This document shows, piece after piece, positions 33,085-44,480 of a stretch of DNA of 64,000 bases. Within the stretch, counting starts at the first letter, position 1; each line of letters begins with the position of its first letter. The position numbers and the translations under genes are program-made. Under the pieces are notes generated by a model. That model was not told the origin of the DNA. It ran no database searches and was given only the letters and a program-made list of their open reading frames with translations. The DNA is taken from positions 65,605,895 through 65,669,894 of the forward strand of contig CM043963.1 of the NCBI GenBank assembly GCA_014529385.2. The letters are read 5' to 3'. Source of the stretch: Adiantum capillus-veneris. Lineage: Eukaryota; Streptophyta; Polypodiopsida; Polypodiales; Pteridaceae.

Positions 33085-33686
33085 TCTATTCCAAATGGAA
33101 CCTAAAATTCAGCTTGACCGCAGATCTGGTGCAGTGGGATGCACAAGAGGGGAGTTACTCCGCTCCTTTGTTAACAGATGCCTCGATTTTTAGAGTACTA
33201 GCGGCACCGATGTCTCTTTGAGCTTCAGGCATACTGAGAGCTGATAGTATTCTACTGTATGACTTTATGAAATGAAATTCCGGATTATGAAACTGATTTG
33301 TTCTTGACTTGTTTTTAAGTGCAAGAATTGACAGACGAAATGGCTGCAGCATTTTGGTCTAATTGATCTCAAATAGACATGGTGGCAATAGGGGTTGGTC
33401 AATCGGGCATCTATGAGATTCTTGAGTGGATTTAGATGCGATTGCTAGCTACATTGCCGATAAATCATGGTCTAAGATCCAAATGAATGTTGAATGTCAT
33501 GTGATGTCCTGTGATGTCGAGTGATGTGGTGTGATGTGACTGTCGATTGGTATGTGTGTTACATGTCTAGATGTGTGTTCCTAGTACATAGGTACTAACA
33601 GTGAGTGTCTGCTAAGACGGTTTATGGCCTTTGTCTTTTTTGCAGCCGTAATCGAGGGTGATTACAATGCTTTCAAGAGGGGGGTA
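33085..33686 (+). other. A1 3' UTR
   Basis: Non-coding. Aligns with 42400-43003, includes degenerate gtgatgtc repeats at about 33495-33545, and ends with the polypurine tract caagaggggggta at the LTR. Confidence 0.85.
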
Positions 33687-33905
33687 TGTCACAAACTGTG
33701 ACGTGGCTGTCCAGGGTTGCATGAAACCCTAATTTGTTGACATGGCTGTCCAAGGCTGCAGGAAACCCTAACTGGCAGGAAACCCTAATTTGCTGACGTG
33801 GCAGAGCTGACACGTGGCAGCTGTATGGACCCCTGCGAATTGCGGCGTGATTTCCGGCAGAAGCCTTTTGGGAGAGAGAGAAGCCTTTTGCTTTATTTAA
33901 TTATG

Positions 33906-33965
<60 letters not shown>
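33687..33965 (+). repeat. Middle A LTR, truncated in its GA run
   Basis: Starts TGTCACAAACTGTGACG; has duplicated aaccctaa blocks and a (GA)n run at 33908-33965. The rest of the LTR is missing: F begins at 33966. Confidence 0.85.
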
Positions 33966-33967
<2 letters not shown>

Positions 33968-34665
33968 TCACAAAGCGAGCACCACGTGCCAATAGAAAAG
34001 AACAGACAGAACAACTTTAAGCACTTCAAATAACAACTGAACTGAAATAGAGAGACGGCACGGAGTGGCGGAATTTCGCCCCAGAGAGTATTGGTCCCAA
34101 ACCTTGGCACCCCTTTCGGTATTTCTTTATATTGCATCAACACAGTACAAGCCATTACTCGAGACTCTGCACCTTCTCCAGGAAGCATGCCAGAGAATGA
34201 GCTTTAACCTCATATTTAAAGGCCCTTGGCCTAAAAAGCCTTCAAAACTCAAAAGCCTTCAAAACTCAAAAGCTCCTGGTCGAAAAAGCAATGCCAAAAG
34301 CTGTCAGCTTTTCATAAATCGCACTGGTTTTTGTACAGCAGGCCACATGTCAGCTCGCCACGTCAGCAAATCAGAGTGAGGGTTAGGGTTAGGGTTTTTG
34401 ATTTTAAGGTTAGGGTTTCAAGCAGAATTAGGGTTTTTGATTTTAGGGTTAGGGTTTCAACAGAATTAGGGTTTTGGGCAAAATTAGGGTTTTTGATTTT
34501 AGGGTTAGGGTTTTAGCAGAATTAGGGTTTTGGGCAAAATTAGGGTTTCTGAATTTAGGGTTAGGCTTTCGACAGAATTAGGATTTTGGGTAAAATTAGG
34601 GTTTTTGATTTTAGGGTTAGGGTTTCGGCAGAATTAGGGTTTCAGCACGTCAGCAGTTTGTTACA
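33966..34665 (-). repeat. F 3' LTR with telomere-like repeats
   Basis: On the + strand TGTCACAAAGCGAGC to GTTTGTTACA. The 33966-34330 part matches the B LTR reversed. The 34376-34650 part is an array of AGGGTT and TTTAGGG-like words mixed with ttttgattttagggttagg units. In A LTRs the same place holds only a few aaaccctaa words, so F expanded them. Confidence 0.87.
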
Positions 34666-34671
34666 TCTCCC

Positions 34672-35586
34672 TGTTTGCGGGTCGCCGCGACGGACGTCCA
34701 TAGCATAGCTCTCAAGCATCAACATAAAATTATCAATACAGGGGAAGCGACTCGGATGAGGCATGGAAACTCACTAGGTAATCCTAGTGAAGTGAACTCA
34801 AAGAGATGCAACTACTAACTCTACAAGCAAATCAAACGCACTAAAGCCAAGTATGTCCTTCTACGCAGCTCTACAGTCATCACGCCCGTTTACCATGCAA
34901 ATCATATCGGAATCGCACGAAACTTGAAGGGAAGCTACAGGGGACTATCAGGAACATATCCTATCATTGTCACAGTATTCTGGAGAGGTACAAAGATCGC
35001 GATCGTTCGTCCACGGTACTCAAAAATAGTAAACGGATGATCCAAAAGGGTCGTTTTTGGGTCCCTAAAGCTTCTCCTAGGGTCAAAACAACATAAAATA
35101 CGCATATAAACACTCAAAACAACGATTTAAGGCCTAAACAGATGCGTTTGAAACCTTGACCGAATCTTGAATGCTTACACTTGAATGAAAGAGCAGAGTA
35201 AGAGGAACACAATGCAAGAAACAAAACTGAATTTGGATTACCGTAGCCATAGAAGCGATGATTACAAGTTGGAGCAAAGAGGTAGCTCTCTGTGCGTAAC
35301 GCAATAGTCACTTATCTTCAAAAAGTAATCTCCCTTTCCCACTAACCTTAGTGTATTATATACCTAGGGCTTTCTAAAGTGGCTGGCGGCCAACTTCTCA
35401 TGGACCTTTACATACATCATTGGAAAAATTATATCTTTGACTCAGACACGATTGTCATTAGGCTTTTACAAGGTTTGATGTATCAAACATCAGAAAAATA
35501 ATGTGACCACATCAAAACTTTGGCCGGCTGACCCAACGGGCGCCTTGACTAGGTGGGCACTTGTATGTTGTTATCACCTCCAAACA
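34672..35586 (-). repeat. Solo LTR H, 915 bp
   Basis: Ends TGTTTG...CAAACA on both strands, flanked by a perfect TSD CTCCC (34667-34671 and 35587-35591). Removing it with one TSD copy rejoins the F polypurine tract to its LTR exactly as in B. The element strand is taken as minus because of a candidate TATA box (gtatataata, near 35353 on the minus strand). No internal region or primer site, so it is a solo LTR. It matches no other family here. Confidence 0.88.
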
Positions 35587-35591
35587 CTCCC

Positions 35592-36640
35592 CTTCTTGAA
35601 AGAGAGTAATCGTCCGCGATTACAACATATCTGCAAAACAACTCAAGTTAGCTCCGAGGGTGATTCCGAGGGACAATCAGTTTGCTCTTTTTATTAAGGA
35701 GTTAGCTTCTCCTTTCTACTCTTTTGATCAAGGAGTTAGCTTCACCTTTCGGCTGTTTTGATCAAGGAGTTAGCTTCTCCGTTCTGCTCTTTTGATCAAG
35801 GAGTTAGCTTCTCCTTTCGTCCAGATCGGAACTCTTGATATTCCGGCGTAGTAAAATTAGCCATCATACCCAGACCGTACTGATCTTCCACAGGTGTCTT
35901 GATGCACTAAAATTACATACCCAGGCAATCTCATCCAACTAGGAATATTCAGTAGTTGGCACATCACAATGCAACACAAATGCTCACATATGCATGTTAC
36001 AAGACATAGAAACATAAAGCCGTCGATGAACACTCCTTCCGCATAACCTAACAAGGTCCGGGCTGGGAGATATTCAACAACTCCCTCATCACTCCTCCCC
36101 CATAACCTAAAAAGGTCCGAGCCGGGAGATATAGAGGCCTTTTACAACTAAACGCCCCTTAGACCGCAGCTTGCGTCGTTTGGAGGTGCTGAGAGTAACC
36201 ACTGCTCTGACTTCTTAATACTCCTCCCGCATAACCATCCAGGTCCGGGCCGGGAGTCACAACAACAATTATTTCACAAGCATACAACCAAATGCTCCCC
36301 ACGCATCGGCATGCGTCGTTCGGAGATTTTCAAACATACAACGAAAGGCTCCCCAGGAATCGGCCTGCGTCGTTCCGAGGTTCAAACAATACCAAAATAG
36401 TATTTCTCACTTCTCTACCCGCTGGGAGTAAAATCACCAATCATTGAAATCAGTATCAAACCAGAGTCAAACAATTCAAATCGGCACCAAAACAGGTTCA
36501 AAACAGATACCATCCATTTCAAACAAATTCCAAACAGGATCACCAAACAAGATCAAACAGAACTCAAACTTAAAAAGAAATCTCGACATCAGTCGAGCTC
36601 GAAAAGTCGATTGACTTTCCATCTTGAAACCTGCACCAAA
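35592..36640 (-). other. F 3' UTR with a four-copy 34-bp repeat
   Basis: Reverse complement of the B 3' UTR (48364-49256). At 35696, 35730, 35764 and 35798 the word aaggagttagctt recurs at an exact 34-bp period; B has two such units. A further part (about 36010-36380) repeats ggtccgggccgggag and cggcatgcgtcg words. Confidence 0.85.
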
Positions 36641-37100
36641 AATTAGGGTTAGGTTCCTTCCATGAGGTCGTAGCCGAGCACAGCATGGTCCATCAGCTCT
36701 TGGACAGACAGTGTTTCTTTGGCGGTGATGGTAGTCCCAAGATAGCAATCGCACTAAACCTCCAAGGTCATTTGCTTGTGAAGAGACATCTACTGAGAGA
36801 TGTCGAGAAATTTCAAGATATAATCTACCAGGGTTTCCATGGCAAGCATTTCAGGATACTTCACTCTGCCAGAAGTTGCACTCTGAAGGAAGATGTCCGA
36901 AACCATATAACTTCGGGCAATTTTTTTTTTCTTGAAAGCTTGCCAAGTACTTGGAGTGTGCGGCTTGGTAGCTATAGACATCAATATTTGCATGGCACTG
37001 CTTCTGAGAAAAACACTGACTTGAAACAAATCTGGATCCTTCTCTTGCAAGTTGTTGCTAAATTGGCTTTATCTGACAGAAAAATAATTCTAAATGAATT
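36640..37100 (-). pseudogene. F gag fragment
   Basis: Reads STWQAFKKKKIARSYMVSD and LAMETLVDYILKFLDIS, plus a later ELMDHAVLGYDLMEG, matching the B gag at 47185-47500. Stops and frameshifts are present. Directly downstream is 3' UTR, so F passes from gag to 3' UTR with no pol. Confidence 0.8.
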
Positions 37101-37765
37101 ATTGGATTTTTAAGTGAGAGGGTTTTCTCGCTTGGAACACCAAGGAAAAATAATTCTAAATGAATTATTGGAATTTTAAGTGAGACGGCTTTTCTCACTG
37201 GAGACATCCGAGTACAAAGTATTCTTAGTGCGTCATTCAAAGTAATGACGGGAGCACTGAGAACGGGAATATCTGTAAGGCCACTAGGAACGGGTACTTC
37301 TGATGCGTCACATCGGATGGGTGGCAGGGAGCATCGGAAAGAAGTATCCGACCATCCGTCGGGAACGGACATCTCTGATGCGTCATAGGATGGGTGACAT
37401 AGAGCATCGTGGAGGGGATTGTACCGTAAGTTCGGTAGGAAAGGACTAGGTGATGGGTATTCCTGATGCGTCACAAGGTGGGTGACGGGTGCATCGGAAA
37501 GGGGATATCCATAGTCAAGAGAAAATCCGAACTGAAAAGAGGAATACGCGTAAAGACGCAAGCACAAGAATAAAGATGGGTTCTGAGAAGCTTTTTTTAA
37601 AAAGCGGAATATTTTAACGAGTTTTCCGGGAAGAGCAGACGCTTTCCCGCGAGGAATCTATGTTTGCATTGCATTCGTGCATGTGGTTGCATCCAGGGCC
37701 GCCTGGGAAATGTTGTGAAAAGCATTGTTTTAAACTTATAAGGTTTTATTACTCCCATTTAATAA
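37101..37765. repeat. Orphan region of degenerate tandem repeats
   Basis: A unit of about 66 bp (aaataattctaaatgaattattgg...tttaagtgaga) occurs twice at about 37077-37200. Then three loose copies of a roughly 90-bp unit (tgatgcgtca...gatgggtg...gcatcgga) occupy about 37230-37510. It has no similarity to the flanking A or B families that I can see, and no coding signal I trust. Confidence 0.6.
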
Positions 37766-39310
37766 GTCGACTCCCTCTGCATTTGGAGATGCGGGTAGGG
37801 ATCACAACGAAGATTTAGACTGAGAGTATGGCTTGCCTCGGCCTACTCAGACGGAGCAAAGAGAGATGACGCGTCGTCAATTGATCGGCGATGCAACAAA
37901 GATGATGCTCAGTTTTGTGAAGGATCCGAAATTGGCAAAATATATGAGCGAGACTTCTTCTCTGGAAGTGCATGCACAGTGGCAGAAAACCACTACACCA
38001 CCCCTGAAACCCGCTCTCAAGAAACCTTCTGATCACAAACAGTATACAGAGAAGGAATTACAAGAGGTGGTTGATGCACGGATTGCTCAGCTTTTTGACG
38101 CGCAAAAGAAAGCCAAAAAGCACGGCAAAAAGAAGAAGAAAGGCATTGACTTCCCGGGATATTTGGGTCGTTAGTCGACATTCGACAAGGCAAAGAAACA
38201 GAAAAGTGTGTTCGATTTGAAGGAGTACCCAGTTCTTCTTCTTCTTCTTCTGACAATTCTTCTAGCTCTTCAGATTCGAGCGAAGAAGACAGAAAAGGTA
38301 AAAAGCGAAGCAAGAAACAAAGCTTCGGAAAGGGCAAGAAAAAGGCAAAGAAGACTAAATCTGGCCCAGAGACTGACAGCTCTACTGAGGGCTCGTCTAC
38401 AGACAGCTCAGATTCTGATGATGGAAACTTCTATGCGAACAAGAATAATTTTTACAAAGCCAACCAGTATGACTTTCTCGAAGATAAAAGCAAGAAAGTC
38501 CGAGAGTTTAAGGAAGGTGGCCACTCCATCAAGTTTGATACTTTTTCAGGATACTCAGATGCTTCGAAGGCTTTGTCTTTTATACAACAGTTTGACATTG
38601 CTTTCGCGGGAGGACGCTATTCAGAGCACTCCAAGATTCGGAGAGCTACCTCTTACCTTAAGGGGAATGCTCGTACTTGGTGGTCCACGCTTCTTTTAAA
38701 CAAGACTGCGCCAGTTAAATGGCTGAAATTTAAAAAGCTTTTTATTTCTTCCTGGTTGACGCAAGAATATGAACGAGATATACGAGCTGCTTGGAACCAT
38801 CTTCGGATGACCAAGAAAGATACAATCAATGCTTATTGTGAAAGATTCTGGAGCTCTTTTCTACCCGCCTCTTCATTCAAGAAGATCTCGTTCAGAGAAC
38901 AGATTGAGCGGTTTACCTTGGGTCTACCTATAGAGATCCGAGATCACTGCTTGGAACAGAAGTCAGCTTCTATTCAGGAGTTGATGAGTCATGCGAAGTG
39001 GGGCTTTGCCATTCACTCTGGCAGTTTGACCTACCCCACAGATGAGGCCATGACACAACGAACCGAACAGACTTCTGGGAATGAAAGTAGAAAGAAAAAG
39101 GGCAATCCAAAGAAAAAGGATGCACGACCCAAGCTTACTCCTGAGGAGAGAGCTCGCTTCATTAGAGAGGGGAAGTGCTTTGGATGCGGGGAACATGGAC
39201 ATATCTCCGCGAAGTGCCCTAAAAAGGCACAGAAAGAACAGAATGATAAAGATGACGACAGGCCTGAGAGTTCGAGAGCAGTTGAGGAACGTGGCAGAAA
39301 AGGCAGATAG
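37766..39310 (+). pseudogene. A3 gag with zinc knuckle
   Basis: Begins abruptly within gag. Three frames: 37833-38174, then 38208-38600, then the capsid and nucleocapsid 38573-39310 (245 codons intact). Blocks: SFIQQFDIAFAGGRYSEHSK, WWSTLLLNK, ERDIRAAWNHLRMTKKDT, FREQIERFTLGLPIEIRDHC and the zinc knuckle CFGCGEHGHISAKC. A stop at 39308-39310 ends it before protease. Confidence 0.88.
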
Positions 39311-39920
39311 AAAAGCAGAACTGGTACCACATGGCGTGGGACCTTCACCGAATCTAATGAATGAAAGTACAAACTTTGCTGCTTTTGGGGCAAAGTGAAG
39401 GATCAGGAAGCTCTTTTGAAGGAGCCAAGGCCAACTTCTTTTCACTTGGAATTGGCGGCTCGATTTGGAATTACGCCCGACAGATTGACACCACAGGCGG
39501 AGGTAATTTGACTGGCACCCGGATGGGATGTTGCCATTACACCAAGCATTGGCAAACTTCGTTTGCAATGACAGGGGTGTTCAGGGCACGCGAGTGACGT
39601 TCTACTCAGGATCCCTTGGTACCACAAGAACTACGCCGTGGTTGTCTACCGGGCCGAGAAAGCGACTTTGATAAATGAAGGGCTCAGAGATTGTACTCGA
39701 TGAACTTCAATTTCTTTACTCATTCTTTTGGGAGAGAACTAAACGATAGATAAAGGTTGAATATGTTTTGACCTGATCAAAAGAACGCCAAGATTTTTCT
39801 CCACACTCATGCCGATTGCTTTTTAGAGGGCCTAAAGATCAGATCATTGACCTGATACCTGGAAGCACGCCACCGAACCGGCCACCTTACCGTGTGAGCT
39901 GAGTACAGAATGAAAAGATT
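39311..39920 (+). pseudogene. A3 protease, heavily decayed
   Basis: Only short matches remain (GAKANFFSLG near 39421, then ITPSIGKL- and KATL-like words), separated by small deletions and stops. The catalytic Asp motif is lost in a deletion near 39415. Confidence 0.75.
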
Positions 39921-41300
39921 ATGAACCCAATGAAAGACCTCTTGGAAAAGGGTCTTGTCCAGCATAGTACCTCACCGTATTGCTCTCCACCGTTGTTGGA
40001 TTTGAAGAAAGACGGATCTTGGAGAATGTGCATCGCTTATAGCGCTCTCAACAAAATCACCATCAAGAACAGATTTCCGATTCCTAGGATCGATGATATA
40101 CTCGACAGGTTACAGGGATCCTCGTGCTTTAGCAGGATTGACTTGAAGAGTGGATATCATCAGATCCGAATCGCGTCGGGAGACGTCTACAAGACAGCCT
40201 TTCGGATGACTTTTGGGTTATTTGAGTTTTTGGTGATGCCTTTTGGCTTAACCAATGCTCCTGCGACATTTAACCGGATGATGGACAGGATTTTTCAAGA
40301 GTACAGGCTATTTGTTGGCACTTTCTTTATGATATCATTGTTTTCTCCAAGAATGAAGCAGAACACAGAGATCATATGCTTCAGAGATACATTTTTTTTT
40401 GGGACACTTTGTCTCAGCAACATGAGTGCAAATGGATCCGGCCAAGATAGACACTATCCGTGATTGGTCCGATTTGAAGAATGTCCATGGAGTTGAAAGC
40501 TTCTTGGAACTGTGTTCGTACTACAGACGGTTCATTCGAAAGTTTGCAGAGGTTGCTTCCCCTTTGCATATCTTGTTACAGAAAGGAGTCCCTTTCTCGT
40601 GGGGATCCACAGAGGTGACTGCCTTTCAGATATTGAAAGAGAAATTGACTACAAGACCAGATTTGACTTTGCCGGACTTGCAGAAGTCATTTGAAGTATT
40701 TTGTGATGCTTACGGTCGTAGTCTGGGTGCGGTCTTCATGCAAGAAGGCCATGTCATTGCTTATGAGAGCCGATTGTTTTCTAGGCCGGAGATGACAGCA
40801 CAGATTTATGAGAAAGAGCTTTTGGTGGTTGTCCATGCTCTTACTCAGTGGCGGCATTACCTACTTGGAGCGGATTTTACTGTCTTTGCAGACCATCAGA
40901 GTTTGCGCTACTTCTTGCCACAGAAGCAGCTTTCGGAAAAGCAGATGCAGTGGGCGAACATCTTGTCACAGTTTCACTTCCAGATTGTCCATGTGCAGGG
41001 ACAAAAGAATGTGGTGGCAGATGCTTTGTCTCGGAAGTCGTTGGTTCTGGCTATTTCCGCGATACATCATAGGAGCTTCGAGGATACGGTCGATCAGTAT
41101 GCCACAGATACAGATTTTGCTGATATTTTCACACGGATACGGGATGGGGAGACAATAGTTGGATACTCCCTTCGGGAAGGCTACTTGATGAGAAAGACTA
41201 TGTTGTGCGTTACACAACCGTTGCGGGAAAAGGTTATGACTGAATGCCACTGTCCACCTTTTACGGGTCACCGCGGCATTGCTACCACCATGAAGGGGTA
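39921..41300 (+). pseudogene. A3 reverse transcriptase and RNase H
   Basis: RT blocks: [61 protein letters not shown] small deletion near 40318 destroys the catalytic xxDD motif. A second frame from 40426 gives the connection and Ty3 RNase H: SYYRRFIRKFAEVASPL, FEVFCDAYGRSLGAVFMQEG (Asp), YEKELLVVVHALTQWRHYL (Glu), FADHQSLRYF (Asp) and VVADALSRK. It then enters the integrase zinc region (HCPPFTGHRGIATT) and stops at 41301. Confidence 0.9.
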
Positions 41301-42074
41301 GAGAGATACTTCTTTTGGCCGAGACTCAAAAAGGATGTGGAAGAGTTTGTGCGCAGTATGCCACAAGGTCAAGTTTGAAATGCATAAGGCACAGGAATTG
41401 TTACAGCCTTTACCCATACCCACCCGCCCCTGGAAAATATTGAAATGGATTTCACTTTTGATCTCCCGAAAACACAGAATGATCACGATGATTCTCCGAT
41501 TACATGGCAGGTTTGAGACGATTGTCTCCGACAGAGACCCCAGATTTATGAGTTTGTTTTGGAAGGCAATTTGGGAGAACATTGGCACGCGGTTGCAGTT
41601 CTCGTCATTGTTCCACTCGCAGACTGACGGGTAATCTGAGATTGCCAATTCAGTGGTTTTAGATTTTTTTAAGTCTTGTATCTCATATCAGAAGACTTAA
41701 TGGGAAAAGAACTTACCTTTGGTGGAATTTGCCTACAATAACAAGATACACTCTTCGACGGGGAAGACGCCATTTGAGATTGTTGAAAGTGCTGCGAAGG
41801 TTCCATCCTTCCTGAGCACGAAAGATTAGATATTTGAAGCGGATGAATATTCGCGAGATTTGGATACGGCTTTTGCCAAGGTTCACGAGACTTTGCAGAA
41901 GTCTCAAGAACGATAGAAAAAGGAAGCGGAATGCCATCGTCGTGACTTGAAATTGAAGGAGGATGATTGGGTGCTCTTACGTTTTGAGAAGGCAGGCTTA
42001 AGAAAGAAAAAGGGAAAGGAGAGGCTTTTTCCAAAGCTTAGTATGCGATACTACGGACCTTTCGAGATCATTGA
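41301..42074 (+). pseudogene. A3 integrase, internally deleted
   Basis: Readable parts: CAVCHKVKFEMHKAQELLQP (CX2C), the first core strand near 41440, then after a deletion FETIVSDRDPRFMSLFWKAI (catalytic Asp). The catalytic Glu block is reduced to FHSQTDG followed by a stop. The C-terminal GPY-like part is near 41990-42090. Confidence 0.82.
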
Positions 42075-42430
42075 AAAGATAAATGATGTCTCCTTCTGAT
42101 TGAAACTGCCAGATACTTGGAGGATTCACAATGCATTGCATGTGAGTCTCTTGAAACCTTTTAAGGGTGATGTGCCTGATGATGGGGAGCCTGATGAGCA
42201 ACCCAAAGTGGAAGAAAACGAGGAGACCCTTGTTCCTGAACAGATTTTGGCACATAAGGACACGAAGAAAGGTAAAGTCAGAAGGCGGTTCTTCGTTAAG
42301 TTCAAGAACTATCCTGAATTTGATGCGAAGTGGATGGAGGAGGAGGACCTAGCAGATACTCCTCGGATTGTGAAACTTTACCTCGATGTTTTGGTTTGGC
42401 ATAGTCTACTCCAAACGGAACCCAGAAATT
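42075..42430 (+). pseudogene. A3 integrase tail and chromodomain-like C-terminus
   Basis: WRIHNALHVSLLKPFKGDVP leads into a linker and then FFVKFKNYPEFDAKWMEEED, a chromodomain-type fold: aromatic residues, YLVKW-like core, WE..L. A chromodomain fused to integrase marks chromoviruses, where it steers insertion to particular chromatin. The first aromatic of the cage is not clear, so binding is uncertain. Confidence 0.8.
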
Positions 42431-43003
42431 CAGCTTGGCCGAAGATCTGGTGCAGTGGGATGCACAAGAGGGGAGTTACTCCGCTCCTTTGTCAACAGAT
42501 GCCTCGATATTGATACTAAAGTCACTGATGTCTCTTTGAGTTTCAGGGATACTGAGAGCTGACAGTATTCTGCTTAATGACTTTATGAGATGGAATTCGT
42601 GATAAAGATACTATTTGTTCTTGACTTCTTTTGAGTGCAGGAGTTGATAGACGAAATGACTGCAGCATTTCGGTCTGATTGATCTCGAATAGACATGGTT
42701 GCAATAGGGGTTAGTCAATCGGACATCGATGAGGTCCCGATTGGACCTAGATGTGATTGCTAGCTACATTGCCGATAAATCATGGTCTAAGATCCGAATG
42801 AATGTTGAATGTCAAGTGATGTCCTGTGATGTACGGTGATGTCCTGTGATGTCGTGAGATGTGATTGTCGATTTTGTACATGTGCTAGATGTGTGTTCCT
42901 AGTACGTAGGTACTAACAGTCAGTGTCTGCTAAGACGGTTTATGGCTTTTGTCGGTTTTGCAGGCGTAATCGCGGTCGATTACAATGCTTTAAAGAGGGG
43001 GTA
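42431..43003 (+). other. A3 3' UTR
   Basis: Non-coding, with degenerate tgatgtcctg repeats at 42815-42870, ending in the purine tract aaagagggggta at the LTR. Confidence 0.85.
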
Positions 43004-43562
43004 TGTCACAAAGTGATGACGTGGCTACGGACAGCAGAAACCCTAATTTCTGCCAAAAACCTTAAAATTCCTGCAAACCCTAATTTCTGCCAAAAACCCT
43101 AATTTTCGGAAATCGCGGAGGTGGATTTTTTTAATTTTTATTTTTAATGAGCGATGCAAATCCTAGCTTTTTGCTACGCAAGGATTTTGGATGAGAGAAA
43201 GAGAGTTGAATTGCTTTATTTTAACTCTCATTGAGAGAGAGAGAGAATTTTCTTTTGCTTTCAAGCTTTTGGGGCTCTGCTTTTGGGTATGCCTTGTAAC
43301 CTTTAAATTAGTGGTGAGGGCCTCATTTCTCAGAGAATCTGGACGCAGAGTCTTAGAGTGAAACCCGACCCACTCTCTTGTACTTTGAACTGATTAATAC
43401 AAAAAGAAATACCGAAAGGGGCGCCAGTCTTTGGGGCCAATGTCTCTAGGCACGGAACTTCGCCGGGCCAGTGCAAATCTATTGTGATCTTTGAATTGTT
43501 TGAAGTGGTTATTTGGTGCTGTTGCGATTGATTCTTGACTTGGAGTGTCCAAGTCTGTTACA
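43004..43562 (+). repeat. End LTR of the plus-strand A complex
   Basis: TGTCACAAAGTGATGACG to AAGTCTGTTACA, 559 bp, with aaaccctaa words, a short GA run and the gaaataccgaaaggggcgcc motif. A-minus sequence of the opposite strand starts at 43563. Confidence 0.92.
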
Positions 43563-44480
43563 TCTGCCAATCCGGCAAAGTCAAAACTGGTCCTGTAGTC
43601 AAATTCTGTCTCAATTTCTGAAAGCAGTCACCTCTGTGGGTCCCCACGAGAAAGGGACTCCTCTCTGTGTCAACATATGCAAAGGAATAAGCAAACTCTG
43701 AAAACTTTGTGATGAACCGTCGGTAGTAAGAACATAAGTCCAAGAAGCTTCGAACTTCATGGACATTCTTCAAATCGGGCCAATCACGGATAGTCTCTAT
43801 CTTGGCCGGGTCCATCTGCACTCCTGCTACTGAGACAAAGTGTCCCAAAAAGTGTATCTCTGGGCTCGGCTCACACGGTAAGGTGGCCGGTGCGGTGGTG
43901 TGGTTCCAGGTATCAGATCAATGGTATGATCCTCAGGACGAGCTGGTGGCAACTTGCCTGGCAGACCCTCTAAAAAGCAATCGGCATGAGTGTGGAGAAA
44001 AATCGTGGCATTCTTCATTCAGGTCAAAACATTTTCAACCTTCAATCATCATTCAGTTCTCTCCAGAAAATCGAGTAAAGAAACTGAAGTTCATCAAGTA
44101 CAATCTCTGTGTCCTTCATTTGTCAAAGTCGCTTTCTCGGCCCGATAGTCAATCACGGCGTTGTTCTTGTGGTATCAAGGGATTTCGAGTAGGATGTCAC
44201 AACCTCCCAAGGGAATTACGTAGAAATCCTCGTGCCCTAAACACCTCTGACATTGCAAACGAAGTTTGCCAATGATCGGTGTAATGGCAGCATCTCGTCC
44301 GGGTGCCGCTAGAACTAACTCCGCCTGTGGCCTCAGCCCGTTGGGCGCAATTCCAAATCGAGCCGCCAATTCAAGTGAAAAGAAGTTGGCCTTGGCTCCT
44401 TCATCCAAGAAAAAGAGGGCTTCTTGATCTTTCACTTTGCCCTAAAAGCGGCAAAGTTTTGTACTTTCATTCATTTGATT
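43563..44480 (-). pseudogene. A-minus protease and RT remnant
   Basis: Reading down from 44480: protease (ALFFLDEGAKANFFS, RCLGHEDFYVIPLGGCDILL), RT N-terminus ([26 protein letters not shown]). Then comes a deletion that joins it to the connection region ([34 protein letters not shown]), ending at LTLPDWQ where the plus-strand LTR abuts. The RT palm including its catalytic motif is missing. Confidence 0.85.

Larger units (their letters stand above)
33966..37100 (-). mobile_element. Element F, minus-strand relative of B, 5' truncated
   Basis: 3' LTR at 33966-34665, then on the minus strand upstream the polypurine tract (interrupted by solo LTR H), a B-like 3' UTR (35592-36640) and a gag fragment (36640-37100). 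No protease, RT or integrase lies between gag and 3' UTR. The 5' LTR and gag N-terminus are not found; sequence beyond about 37100 is unrelated to B. Confidence 0.8.
19883..43562 (+). mobile_element. Plus-strand A complex: two internal regions, three LTRs
   Basis: A 5' LTR (19883-19921 plus 26909-27528), internal region A1 (27529-33686), a middle LTR cut short (33687-33965), a second internal region A3 (37766-43003) and an end LTR (43004-43562). The simplest reading is a tandem A element sharing LTRs, later hit by C2, G and F. The alternative is two independent elements whose facing ends were lost. The outer flanks (TACCC at 19878-19882, TCTGC at 43563) do not match, so I claim no TSD. A1 lacks most of pol; A3 is longer but frameshifted. 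Confidence 0.7.

Noticed and set aside
34376-34650. Telomere or chromosome end
   Set aside because: The words are degenerate, lie within a defined LTR with TG...CA ends, and retroelement sequence continues on both sides.
35696-35831. Regular short repeats resembling a CRISPR array
   Set aside because: The units are contiguous with no unique spacers and lie in a retroelement 3' UTR of a eukaryotic genome.
37058-37567. 169-codon minus-strand ORF
   Set aside because: It runs through degenerate tandem repeats, has no recognisable domain, and its periodic residues follow the repeat unit.
19878-43567. Treating the plus-strand A complex as one clean insertion
   Set aside because: The flanks TACCC and TCTGC do not match, and the A-minus halves are not contiguous, so a deletion must also be involved.
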